The translations under genes were made by a program, and so were the position numbers. Source: Protula sp. h YS-2021 (Eukaryota > Annelida > Polychaeta > Sabellida > Serpulidae). Taken from it: DNA of 64,000 bases. The notes under the pieces are model-generated. The model did not search any database. It was given only the letters and a program-made list of their open reading frames with translations, and had not been told where the DNA came from. Shown here in pieces: positions 34,601-62,599 of this stretch (its first letter is position 1; each line of letters starts with the position of its first letter). The DNA is taken from positions 48,550,490-48,614,489 of the forward strand of contig OX457024.1 in the NCBI GenBank assembly GCA_949752745.1, written 5' to 3'.

Positions 34601-37600
34601 ACACGCATAAATATTCATGTTCAAACCTCAAACTTAATCTATTTATTCCTTGGTTTGGTCGGACGGTTCTGCTGTCAACTTTATGACGCATCGGATGACT
34701 GTTGCAACTTTTGACACATGCAGTGAAATTAAGAAAGGCGTCATTACGTAAAAAATTATCGGTTGTTAAGCAAAATATCTCAGTAGTGGAAAGTCGAATC
34801 GACTTAAACTTAATGTAGGTTCCTTAAATAAGTCGCACGGTTTTTGTTAAAAAGTAAACTCGCATAGGAAATTAAGAAATGTGTATGATGTCACCAGAAG
34901 AGCCTGTGGTGTATTATGAAGTCGTTGCCACACCCACCCCTCCCTTCTCCCACCGAGGGTACACCTCGCTAATGTAACCTTGGGTAAAATGGTTAGGGTT
35001 GCTTTAAGAGTCGTACGTACATTAGATGACCGGAAAGGGTGGGGTGAAGATTAGCAGAAAAAAAAAATCACCAATGAAGTAGGGAAGTGATGATGCAGCG
35101 AGCAGCTTATAGACGCGGATAAAAAAGACTGCGATAAAACTTATTTGTACCACCTTCAAGACCCTGATAAAAAAATATAAAGAAAAACTTGTTTGTCATG
35201 ACTCCTTTAAGATTCGGATAGAAAGACGTGTGGTAAAACCTGCCTGTCATGACCAGCATCCAGGATAAAAATGTAACGTACTGCTAGACTGCTGTGGTGA
35301 CCAACTTCCAGCCCCAGATACGAAGGACGTACAGTAAAACCCGTTTTAGCGACCACATTCCAGACTCGGATAAAAAAAGACGTACAGTAAAATCTGTTTT
35401 AGTGACCAACACCAATTTTTGTTTATTTTCGGATTTTTTACAACGAATTATGATGATGTTTGCAGAAATGATTCTTTTATTTTAGTAATAAGAAAAAGGG
35501 AATTGGTTATTGATGATTTATGGGTTTAGTCGGGGAGACATTTGCTTTTGTTTACAAAAACCAGAAACTAAATAGCTGTCGATTGAAAGTGTGTAATACA
35601 AACCTGCACTCTTATGTCTTGTTTGCATTGGCCGCTGTAGTTTGAATAACGTATGGTTCGTGGTGTCGAGAAAGCACACTGAAATTGGTGTTGAAATCCC
35701 GCAGTATGTGTTGATTGTCATAATAATAATTGTTATACTTGTAGCAATACTAACTTTCCGTTTTATTTTCCGCTTTGAGGGTCAGTGGATTTGGCAGTAA
35801 CAATAGTGATATTTTCAAGTGGGGATGTCCGTCAGATGATCTGGTCTTCAAAGGTTGGGCAGTAATATGATTATTGTTAAATTAATTTGCTTGCATGCAC
35901 TAAAAATAACCACTGTGGCGTTATCAATGTTATTGCTTCGCTCATAGTACAAAATATTCAGGTTTTGAAGCCACGCATTTAGCTTTGGTCCATTGGTGTA
36001 TGTCAGCGGGTAAGCCATTTTCCTATGTAGCACTGCTGTAGTGTTGACGGATCGCTTTGAAATTTGGTAGAAATGTGCCCCAGCTGATTTCTTGCCAAGC
36101 TGGTTTGTCGTCTAAGCGAATATTGGTCAATTTATGGGCCAAAAAAAGTAAATTTGCGGTTCCTCCTACCTCGGAAGATCGGCATTAATTATGGCGCCAG
36201 TATGCCGAGGTAGGTCTGTACGACATTCTATGTAATTTACTCCTACAGTTTAAGGCATAGTTTGTTAAATTTCATGGGAAAGTTTATAAGGTGGTCTCCG
36301 TTCAAGCTTGCATTTCTGGGTTGGGTCAGAATTTGTTATTAATTAAAGGGGAGACTGTACTTGAGCAGCAGAGACGTTGCTGTGACGTATGGTAGCCTGT
36401 GGTAAATATGCTACAGATTGGCGCAGTTTTGACAATCGTCACTCCATAGATTCTTTTATTTGCTATTGCCCGCAGGACGGGGTTCGGGTAGTATTAATTA
36501 GCAAAAGGTTTGTGCTAACTAGTCACTGTTTTAGAAGTCTGGAAAAGAAACTGCCCGCCCATCGCCCGTAAAGTGACGTCATTTCTCTCGTCTCGTTTTT
36601 AATTTCCACGGTTAATGTGTACAATGTACAGTAGTACCTGTGACGACCTGATTGCAGTTGACAGTGATACGACTGAGTTGCAGTGGTATCTTCTTACAAT
36701 GGTATGACCTGTTTTCTATGGCGTTTACGCGTCCATTGTACTTGTTCTGCCTGAAGTTTTATGACAACTAGCGCTTTTCTTCGACAACTAGCGCTTTTCT
36801 TCCTACCCTTCTCCCGTCATCAGGCTTAACACATTTGGTCACAGATATTTCCTCCCAGAAAGGATGTGGACACCTTAGGCTTTCCTGTGCTCTTTTCTGA
36901 ATTATTTCATTTTAAGGTTTTTTTCTGGTTAGCTTAAATGAAAATACCTGTTGCTTCATGGCATTGTGTGCGTTGTTTTCATGAGGAACCTGCGGTAAAA
37001 AAAACCATACCGAGTTATACACGTTGAAGAAACGTTGCATACATGTGACGCAGTAGCTGTAACGGGTAATCTGTGTAATCCGGAATCTCACGAAATTGTC
37101 ACGGAATTCGTGTGATTACTGGAAAACTCAAATTTCAAAGTTTCATTCATCATGAAATGTTCCTAATGGAATTTTAAATAGACATTAACTAAGCTTTATG
37201 TTGTATCGAAAATAACACCAAGAACAAAAAACTTTTTAATTTTTCCCCGACCCGAGCCAAGCTCTGCATTTTAAGGGTCATGCATGTGTCCACCTGTTTC
37301 GATGTTGACCAAAAATAAAAACTTTTTTTTTTTTGGGATCGCTGAAATTCACGCGTTTTCTGATTGGGTTGCTAAAAAAAAACACCGTCTTATATATATA
37401 GATATATATCGGCCAAATTCGATTATTAAAACTGATAAGCTGCTACTTTGGGGCGATTTAATCAATCTTTTGAAATTTTTAAATGCATATTAAATGGAAA
37501 AATGCGTTACCTTGCGTTATAGTCCGATCGGGAGTCTTCCTCTTCCACACGAACTTGCCCTTATGCCCATGCTCTAGTGTACTCACTTCAGCTCCCCCTT

Positions 37601-38960
37601 GGGGAAGGGGGAGGGGGGGTCTGCTGCAGGAATAGCCCCGACGAACGCATGTTTTGGTCACTTTATTACCAATTTCTCAGAGAAGAACATTCGTATTTTC
37701 TCGGCGTCAAAAAACTGTTCTTTATGTAGGTGTTCTGCTTAAGCTGCTGAGTTATGTTGCGTATTGTTTGTGTATGTATGTCGGTCCCGCAAGTTTACAA
37801 ATAAATTCAAGCAAGGAAGTCGAAGCCTAAATTACAACGTGTCTTTTCATTTCGTTGTGTGTATCTTAACCAGTGCAGTATTTTCTGCAGCTTCGTGAGG
37901 GAGGGAAAATACTTTGTCTTCCCGCTGAAGCATGGAAGGCATAAGGCTACAGGTGATCGTGTATGTTTTTATGCCCCAACCGAGTAAGGTCAGGAGGGGC
38001 ATTATGTTTTGACTCGTCCGTCTGTCCTTCCGTCTGTCGAGCCGTCTCTCATTCTGTGCGTCAAGCTACGACGGTGAACACCAAAGTTTCACTGGCTGAA
38101 TTTCAGTCAAATCTGGTGTGTAGCTTCTATAGCTAATGTTCTAAAGTTCATTAGGTTTTGATGACCTTGCGTCGTTGTTCCAGGTCACTGCGGAACTTTG
38201 AAATTTTACACGGGATTTCCGATACCAAGTGGTTTGTGAACACCATATCTACTAAGTTCTACTAAACGGATTTCAATCAAACTTCGTATGTAGCTTTTAT
38301 ATGTAATGTTCTGGAGTTGTTAAGGTTTTGGTGACCTTAGTTCATTGGTCAAGGTTAGCTTCAAACATGGTAGGATGATGCCTTGGGTGGACCCGACGGT
38401 TCATAATGTATTTTTTGTATTTGCTGTATATTGCGTGTTACGGGACACCCTTACGCGTTGTGAACACTAGACTCTGTTAACAGGAAAACTCTGGAACGAT
38501 CAGTCAGATCAGCTTCAAACTTGATGGGATTATCCCTTGGGTGGGTCCACTGGTTGCTTTTGCATTTCACACATATTGGACAACACGTGACGTTGCATGG
38601 CGTCAAAACGTTAAAAATGCGTCTTCACTATAACTTAACCTTCAACTTCGTAGGAAAAAAAATATAACAGGCAGTAGATACTTGTGTCCGCTTCCAATAA
38701 ACAAAACTTCCAAGACATTTAAGGAAAAAGCTACCAATTTTGTACATAATCGTTCGTATGCCATAATTTTGGGTGCACAAGTTGCAACTGATATATTCTT
38801 TTTTGTCAGTTTGTTTTCAAACTGACCCTGTTAGCACTCGTGCCGAAAAATTTTTTACCGCTGTTAATTACGCACCGCGGAAGGAAAGTAGTTACAACTA
38901 AGCAAATGTTTGGCCAAAAAGCAAGGCGTTATGTTGTGAGAGTATGAATATACGATTTAA
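34601..38960. other. Intergenic, dispersed repeats
   Basis: Contains a repeat relative at 34640-34920, a run of GATAAAAA/AGTGACCA units at 35100-35420, and an element headed by ATGCCCC...GGGGCAT at about 37969-38010 followed by two to three diverged units with TGTAGCTT(C/T)TAT words up to about 38640. No gene recognised; the 36000-37900 stretch is unremarkable. Confidence 0.5.
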
Positions 38961-39250
38961 CTAGACCGAATTTCGCTACACGTAGCGAAATGGCACCCAC
39001 TTGCAGTGGTACAATCTGTCTGGTCAAAGACAAATTTTTCAGTGTTTCGACACAATTATCAGCTTCCAAATTATTATCTTGAACGAGGACATCGAAGTAA
39101 ATATAATGTTATCTCTTTTTGGATACAAATAATCAAATTCAGTTTTCTAACCGTTTTCGAGATAATGGTCAACTTCCAGTTTTTGACCTTGACCATGACG
39201 GAGGAGGTCAAGGTCACCGAGGTACCTCTTATATAACGTCTTATATAACC
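38961..39250 (-). mobile_element. Truncated Helentron-associated-like element, minus orientation
   Basis: Reverse complement of the right end at 29400-29657: CTAG at 38961-38964, then hairpin ATTTCGCTAC-AC-GTAGCGAAAT at 38970-38991, then sequence matching the inverted tail (TTGACCTTGACCATGACGG). Only about one 139-bp-type unit remains. Confidence 0.7.
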
Positions 39251-39279
39251 TCTTATTTGACCAGCTGACTATGTCGGGC

Positions 39280-42062
39280 TGGTCTTATCCCATCAATAGA
39301 GGGGTCTCCGTCGTATGTATGTACGTACGTGCTGTGTAAACTTTTACTTAAAATGCTCCTTCTCCTTCAGTTTTGATCAGATACCTCTCAAATTTTACAC
39401 GAATGTTTTCTAGGTAGGCCTCTCTTTAAAAAAAAAATTTTTTTTTTGGCGATCTGCCAAAAATTGGCTAAATGGGGGACATTTGAAATTTGTCGGTTGC
39501 CAATTTTCAAAATGCTTCTCCCACAATTTTGATCAGAAAATTTCTTCAAATTTTGCACGAATATTCCCTAGGTAGGCCTCTTTTGAAAAATTACTCATTT
39601 TGGCGATCCGCCAAAAATTGGCCAAATGGGGGGCATTTTTTAATTTTTTGGTGTCTAATTTTCAAATTGCTTCTTCTCCCACAATTTCGATCGGATTCCT
39701 TTCCAATTTTACATAGTTGATTTCTAGGTAGACCTCTTTTGAAAAATTACTCTTTTTTGGCGATCCGCTAAAAATTAGCCAAATTTTTTTGTATTTTTTG
39801 TAAAGTTTGAATTTTCGTGGTTGCCAATTTTCAAAATGCTTCTTCTCCCACAATTTTGATCAGATTTTCTTCAAACTTTGCACGAATGTTCCCTAGGTAG
39901 GCCTCTTTTGAAAAAGTACTCATTTTGGCGCTCCGCCAAAAATTGTCCAAATGGGGGACATTTTTTTATTTTTTTGGTATCTAATTTTCATATTGCTTCT
40001 TCTCCCATAATTTTGATCGGATTCCTCTCCAATTTTGGATAGTTGTTCTCTAGGAAGGCCTCTCTTGAAAAACTGCTCTTTTTGGCGATCCGCCAAAAAT
40101 TGGCCAAATTGGACACATTTGTAATTTTGCCGTTGCCAATTTTCAAAAGGCTTTTTTTTTGGCACAATTTTGATCAGATTTTCAAATTTTGTACGATTAT
40201 TTAATAGGCCTTTTTTGTAAAGTTATTCATTTTGGCGATCCGCCAAAAATTGGCCAAATTGGGACATTTGTAATTTCATGGTTGCGAATTTTCAAAATGC
40301 ATCTTGTCCCACAATTTTTATCAGATTTTCTTTAAATTTTGTACGATTATTTCATATGTAGGCCTCTTTTGAAAAGTTACTCATTTTGGCGATCCGCCAA
40401 AAATTGGCTAAATGGGAAACATTTTTTAATTTTTTGGTGTCTAATTTTCAAATTGCTTGTTCTTCCACAATTTTGATCGGATGCCTGTCCAATTTTGGAT
40501 AGTTGTTCTCTACGTAGACCTCTCTTGAAAAATTAGTACTTTTGGCGATCCGCCAAAAATTGGCCAAATTGGGGACATTTGTAATTTCGTGATTGCCAAT
40601 TTTCAAAATGCTTTTTTCACACAATTTCTATAAGATTTTCTTCAAATTTTGTACGATTATTTCCTAGATAGGCCTCTTTTGAAAAATTATTCATTTTGGC
40701 GATCCGCCAAAAATTGGCTGAATGGGGGACATTTTGTAATGTTTTGGTATCTAATTTTCAAATTGCTTCTTCTCCCACAATTTCGATCGGATTCCTTTCC
40801 AATTTTACATAGTTGTTCTCTAGGAAGGCCTCTCTTGAAAGTCTGCTCTTTTTGGCGATCCGCCAAAAATTGGCTAAATGGCGGACATCTGTATTTTCAT
40901 GGTTGCCAATTTTCAAAATGCTTTTTTTTACACAATTTTGATTAAATTTTCTTCAAATTTCGTACGATTATTTCCTAAATAGGCCTTGACTGAAAAGTTA
41001 CTTATTTTGGCGATCCGCCAAAAATTGGCCAAATGGGGGACATTTTGTAATTTTTTGGTGTCTATTTTCAAATTGCTTCTCCTCCCACAATTTCGATCGG
41101 ATTCGTTTCTAATTTTACATAGTTGTTTTCTAGGTAGAGCTCTCTTGAAAAGTTACTTCTTTTGGCGATCCGCCAAAAATTGGCCAAATTGTTGACATCT
41201 GTATTTTCGTGGTTGCCAATTTTCAAAATGCTTCTTCTCCCACAATTTTGATCAGATTTTCTTCAAATTTTGCCCGAATGTTTTCTAGGTAGGCCTCTTT
41301 TAAAAAGTTACTCATTTTGGCGAGCCGCCAAAAATTGGCCAAATGGGAAATATTTTTTAATTTTTTGGTGTCTAATTTTCCAATTGCTTGTTCTCCCACA
41401 ATTTTGATCGGATTCCTTTCCAATTTTGGATAGTTGTTCTCTACGCAGACCTCTCTTGAGAAATTACTCCTTTTGCCGATCCGCCAGAAATTGGCCAAAT
41501 TGGGGACATTTGTAATTTTGTGGTTACCAATTTTCTTTTCACACAATTTTGACAAGATTTTCTTCAATTTTTGTACGATTATTACCTAGTTAGGCCTCTT
41601 TTGAAAAATTGCTCATTTTGGGGACATTTTTTACATTTTTTGGTGCCTGATTTTTAAAATTCTTCTCCCACAGTTTTGATCGGATTCCTTTCCAATTTTG
41701 TACAATTGTTCTCTAGGTAGGCCTATCTTGATAATTTACTCTTTTTGGAGATCTGCCAAAAATTGGCTAAATTGGGGATATTTGTGATTTTATGGGTGCG
41801 AATTTTTAAAATGTTTTTTATTCAAACAATTTTGATCAGATATTCTTCAAATTTTGTACGATTGTTCTCTAAGTAATCCTTTTTTGAAAATTATTCATTT
41901 TGACGATCCGCCAAAAATGAGTGATATGAAGGGTATTTTTTATTTATTGGCGTTTAATTTTGATAATGCTTCTTCTCCCACAATTTCTATTGAATTCCTT
42001 TCCCATTTTGTACGATTCTTCTCCAGTTAGGCCCCTCTTGAAAAATTATTTTTTTGGACGAT
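39280..42062. repeat. 155-bp tandem array, dimeric (about 310-bp) higher order, about 17 units
   Basis: Units contain TTTTGGCGATCCGCCAAAAA, then GGCCAAATGGGG, TTGCTTCTTCTCCCACAATT and TAGGTAGGCCTCTTTTGAAA. Two alternating versions differ in the segment after the GGCGATCC palindrome (ATTTTTTAATTTTTTGGTG versus CATTTGTAATTTCGTGG), giving a dimer. Units to the right of about 41450 are decayed. It is preceded by a TATGTATGTACGTACGT stretch. Antisense open frames of 60-115 codons here are artefacts of the array. Confidence 0.9.
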
Positions 42063-42335
42063 CCGCCAATACAAGTTAAAGAAACATACGCATTGGTCCG
42101 AAATACGGACCGCGCATCGAAGCAATTTTGGTAAACATGCGGACTGGTTCGAAATCGAACCGCGCATCGACGCAAGTTAATTAAATGTGCACACTGGTCT
42201 CAAATGCAAACCGCGCGTAAATGCAAGTTAAATAAACATGCGTAGTGGTCCGAAATAATAACCGCGCATCAACGCAAATTAAATAAACATGCGCACTGGT
42301 CCGAAATGCGAACCGCTTATCAACACAAGTTAGGT
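42063..42335. repeat. 51-bp minisatellite, about 5 copies
   Basis: Same unit as at 8041-10440 (CAAGTTAAATAAACATGCG, ACTGGTCCGAAATGCGAACC). It follows the 155-bp array directly, repeating the order seen in the left element. Confidence 0.9.
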
Positions 42336-42589
42336 CGATGATCACAGTACCATTGCCCACAATATTAAATGTACATTTTTCGATAGTTAACAATAATCCT
42401 CTTTTATCGCCCCGTGAACTTGGCCTCTGGCCTATTACAATACTAATACTGTGAAGGCCTTTTCGTTATATTTATACAACAAACAAATTGACACCTAAAC
42501 AGCCACTGTTCTAGTTATGTCTAGTTAGGGGAGACGTATATTGTTTGAACGTTCCGTGCGTGTGTGTCTGTGTGTGTCAGTCTGTTGTG

Positions 42590-43130
42590 AACAAAGTGTG
42601 TGTAAGATATCTCGATAATGAAACGTCCGATCGACTTCAAACGTGATCGATTTATTCCTTGGTTAGGTCGGGCGGTTCTATCAACTTTTGACGCATGTCA
42701 TGTGATTGGAGCAGGAGTATGGCGTCATTACGTAAAAATATTGTGTGCGAAATTTCTCTGCCGCTGAACATCGGAGAAACTGAAACTTGGTGGAATTGTT
42801 GCTTGGTTGGTCCGAAAGACTATGTAGAATTTTTTCGCTAGTAGAACGAACGAATGCGGCGTATGATGTCATCACGTAAAATATGTATATATATTATAAA
42901 CAAGATCTTGGGTGCAAAATATCTCTAAAGTCCTATCGACTTCAAATTTTATATGGATATTTCTTGGGTCCGTCAAACGGTTCTTTCAGCTTTTCACGAA
43001 TGCCACGTGATTAAGGCAGGTATATTACGTCATCACGTAAAAATCTTGTGTGCGAAATTTCTCAGCTGCTGAACATCGGAGAAAAGTGAAACTTGGCGGT
43101 ATTGTTCCTTAGTAGGTCCGAAAAACTCTA
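42590..43130. repeat. Dispersed repeat copy related to 29745-30230
   Basis: Three imperfect internal repeats share ATCTCGATAATGAAACGTCC-like, GGTCGGGCGGTTCT and GTCAT(T/C)ACGTAAAA words. It is preceded by GGGGAGACGTATATTG, also resembling 32030. Nothing coding. Confidence 0.55.
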
Positions 43131-43245
43131 TAGAATAAAAGACTGATGGTAAATTTTCTTTTTTTCCAATTAAAACTTATCAACAACCCCTCCCCACCAT
43201 CTAAAAAATAGAAGCCCCGGGGCTCTAATTGGGAAACTGTTTCCT

Positions 43246-43269
43246 AATAGAAGCCCCGGGGCTTCTATT
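43246..43269. repeat. 24-bp perfect palindrome
   Basis: AATAGAAGCCCC at 43246-43257 is followed at once by its reverse complement GGGGCTTCTATT. Imperfect versions (ATAGAAGCCC) lie at about 43207 and 43308, so this is part of a small repeat element at about 43165-43345. Confidence 0.8.
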
Positions 43270-44005
43270 TGGTGTCTAAATGAACGCCTGAAATTGGCCA
43301 GTTTCCAAATAGAAGCCCTGGGCTTTTTTCGGAAACCCCCGGCAATCTTCTGCAAATAACATGCCAATTCGTAATTTAACCAGTTACAATTTGCTGTTCA
43401 ATTTGAATGTTCTTTGCCTCGTAGATGTTTTCTTGAGAGCAGGATACAAATTTTTTTTTTTTTAAAACACGCATAATCGACAAAATTCCATTTTACTAGA
43501 AACATATTAACAAGTAGAATAATAACACGTTCACAATAATATGTTAAATACTTGAATCAAATTTTGATATTTTCCCTTATAGTTTTCTTTAAAATTTATG
43601 CAAAAAAGCAGTCGAAACTCCGTATCCTCTTAAAGTGTTTCAATAAATTTGTAGCCTAAACGCCACCTGCTTATGGAAGGTGTTTTGTGAAATCAACAGT
43701 GGTATGAAAAATGGACCGTACCGCAATTTTTAGTAGGGTCATGTTTTCCAGGTTACCGATTATGTGAAATTATTTTTCTAATTTATCTATATTTTACTCT
43801 GGGCTACCATAAGTTTGAAGTTGAAAATGAGTATGTTAACGGATATAAATAATTGTTTTTCAGGGCAAAAACCACGAGGTTTCTGGGCGATAGCTGTGTG
43901 CTTTGGTCGTCACATTTCTCCACGTGACGCTAATCTGCGACGAAAAGCGTCTGACCAAAACGTGCTCGTTGTTGTTTTTTAAGAAAGAAATATGAAAACC
44001 AGATC

Positions 44006-45308
44006 TACGATGGCTCTGAAGGCCTGCACACTTCAGACTTCACATTTCACACTTCAGACTTCATACTTCTGACATATAAGTCTGAATGCTGACTTCATAC
44101 TTCAGATTTCGTACTTAACTTTTTTTAGGACATAATGGGCCAATTTCACAACTTAAGTCTAGACCTGGTCTGAAACCAGGTTTCAAACCCAGTCTAGACA
44201 GGGTTTTGTGAGTTTATACATACATAGAAGTTCACATATGAATGTGGCCTGGACCGAGGCTGTGAAATTCAACTACGGTCTGAAACCCAGTCTTAACCGC
44301 GGTCTAGACCGAGAATTCTCCAAATTAGGTCTAGACTTAAGTTGTGAAATCGGCCCAATATGTCTGAAGTCAGAAATTTGAAGTGTGAAATTTCATCAAA
44401 GCGAATGTTGTGGAGTAATTTCGCTATGGTCCCTTTCAATGTTTTTCATTCAAAGAAGAAAGTAACATTTACTTATGCGTGGCCTCATTTTCACTCATCA
44501 GATGTGCACTTGTTTCGCTTTTAACAATAAACCAATCGTTAAATATAGCATGCTCATAAATTATTAAGAGCATCGGCACTACTAGGGCTGTTTAGGCACA
44601 AAAAGATTTTTTCTTCTCATGAAAAATAGAGTTTTCAGCCATCTGATTATATTTAAGGAACGTTTTGAAACATTAACAGTCAGACGTTTTTCCCTTCTTA
44701 CGGTTACGGAATTATTGTGACACAAACGATTCATTTTTTTCAGTCCGATTTCAGGCAACTTGCTTTGGAAGACCGTAAATTGTTTTAAATTAGAGATACC
44801 TCAATTCGACCAAGCTGCTGAATCAAAAGCATATTTTCTGCTGTTGTTGGTGGATGTACATATAACCATGGACGCTGGTTCAGTAAGTTGTCTGCGTAAT
44901 TCTTACAAAAAAATCTATACATTGTTCTTCACTAATGTTTTAAAGAGAGCTGTAAACGCGATACACATCCTGCCAGTGTCTTAATTTATGGCCTGGATCA
45001 TCTGGGTACAGTTTTTACAATATGAACAGTGTTAGGCCATGCTATGTTGCTTTGTGGCCTTGAAAAAAATACATTACTAAAGGGACCGTTAAAAAAATAA
45101 TAAGGTGGTTTTCTCCGTTTCAGACTTCATACTTCATACTTCACATTTCACACTTCAGACTTTGAATTATCGACAACAAATGTATGTCCGAAATATGAAG
45201 TAAGAAGTCTGAATTCAGATTTATAAGTCTAAATTTTGCGGTCAGAAGTGTGAAGTGTGAAGTCTGAAGTGTGAATTATGAAGTGTGAAGACCTTCAGAG
45301 CCATCGTA
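44006..45308. mobile_element. Foldback-like element 4, arms of CACACTTCAGACTTCATACT repeats
   Basis: Left end TACGATGGCTCTGAAGG at 44006; right end is its reverse complement, finishing GAGCCATCGTA at 45308. Both arms are built of 7-8-bp near-repeats (ACTTCAGACTTCATACTTCA). MITE copy B is nested inside. It ends about 240 bp before the CDK7 start codon, so it may overlap the CDK7 promoter. No transposase. Confidence 0.8.
44137..44356. mobile_element. MITE copy B, GGGCC(A/G)ATTTCACAACTT ends
   Basis: 220 bp, same orientation and clear sequence match to 32040-32258. Inverted ends: GGGCCAATTTCACAACTTAA and, from the right, GGGCCGATTTCACAACTTAA. Nested in foldback-like element 4. Confidence 0.85.
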
Positions 45309-45545
45309 CACATCTGACATAAAATCTAACATCTGTTGCTTGTTATAAGTATCTATTTGTGTAAAATCTTCAAGAATACATGACATGTTATTTTATAGAC
45401 ATATTAGAATTCTTATCCAGGAAGAAGCAATAGAGAAGATTTTATTATTTATTTTCGGAGAAAGTCGAGAATAAAATGGTTATAAAAAAATAATAAAATA
45501 GTTCCAAGCATTCTCGGAGAATAAATACGCAGAATAAAATGCAGC
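45309..45545 (+). promoter_or_regulatory. CDK7: Presumed CDK7 promoter and 5' UTR region
   Basis: Short AT-rich gap between foldback element 4 and the CDK7 ATG. TTCGGAGAAAG and TTCTCGGAGAATAA form a loose repeat at 45455-45525. An out-of-frame ATG at 45539 precedes the proposed start by 7 bases. I see no obvious TATA box and the transcription start is unknown. Confidence 0.3.
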
Positions 45546-61572
<16,027 letters not shown>

Positions 61573-62062
61573 GTAGGTGCCCATCGTGTGTGATTAGTAT
61601 GGATCTGGTTGTGTGTGATAAGTATGGATCTGGTCGTGTGTGATAAGCATGGATCTGGTCGTATGTGATAAGTATGGATCTGGTTGTGTGTTGTGAGTAT
61701 GGTCTGGTCGTGTGTGGTAAGTATGGATCTGATCGTTTGTGTTAAGTATGGATCTGGTTGTGTGTGATAAGTATGGATCTGGTCGAGTGTGGTAAGTATG
61801 GATCTGGTTGTGTGTGAAAGGTATTGATCTGGTTGTGTGTAATAAGTATGGCTCTGATCGTGTGTGATAAGTATGGATCTGTTTATGTGTGGTAAGTATG
61901 GGACTGGTTGTGTGTGATAAGCATGGATCTGATCGTCTGTGATAAGTATGGATCTGTTCGTGTGTGGTAAGTATGGATCTGGTTGTGTGTGATAAGCATG
62001 GATTTGATCGTCTGTGATAAGTATGGATCTGGTTGTGTGTGATAAGTATGGATCTGGTCGCC
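61573..62062 (+). repeat. CDK7: 25-bp minisatellite starting at the CDK7 exon 7 donor, about 19 copies
   Basis: Unit GGTTGTGTGTGATAAGTATG then GATCT. The array begins within about 11 bases of the donor. Four copies read GTGTGGTAAGTATGG (near 61717, 61791, 61901 and 61966), giving GGTAAGTAT, a perfect complement to the U1 snRNA 5' end; one reads TTGTGAGTATGG. Long antisense open frames here are array artefacts. Confidence 0.9.
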
Positions 62063-62084
62063 TCCGTCCCACAGGCCTGCAACT

Positions 62085-62460
62085 ATTTTTTATGCCTCGC
62101 CTGAAAAATGTCAGCGGGGAATATAGTGTTTGACTTGTGCGTCCGTCAGTCCGTCTGTCTGTGTGTACGTTACACTTTAGGTACCGAGTTTTGTGGATCG
62201 CACTGTAGCCTAGCTATTTGCCGGCAACTTTTTTGTTTTGGGGATTTTGTTCCTAATGTATTGAACTTGTGCAGGACATCGTCCTTTTGTCCGACGAGAC
62301 GTTTAATCGGTCGGAATTGGGGTTTGAACTTAGGCAATTTTACTGTAGTTAGATGTTTCAGGTACTAAGTTTTGTGGATCGCACCTAACTCTACGTATTC
62401 GTTTGGTGATTTATTTGTTGATGGATTATTGTTTCTAATATATTGAAGTTATATATATTG
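62085..62460. repeat. Hairpin-like head with two 180-bp repeats
   Basis: CCTCGCCTGAAAAATGTCAGCGGGG then a CCGTC simple stretch, then AGGTACCGAGTTTTGTGGAT at 62179 and a near copy (AGGTACTAAGTTTTGTGGAT) at 62360. It resembles the other hairpin-headed elements of the window. Confidence 0.5.
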
Positions 62461-62599
62461 AAAAAGTAAAACTTGGCCAGTGCATAAAGTCAATACAATG
62501 AATGCAATTTATAAGAACCACATTTCTGATCCTGTTGTTTGGAAATGTGCCAGGAATGTACCCAAAGTAGTTATCCCTCAACTTGTGTTATTTGGGCTA

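Noticed and set aside
39280..41567. Antisense ORFs (WPNFGG... type) and sense ORFs in the 155-bp array
   Set aside because: Array artefacts without domains, interrupted in neighbouring units.
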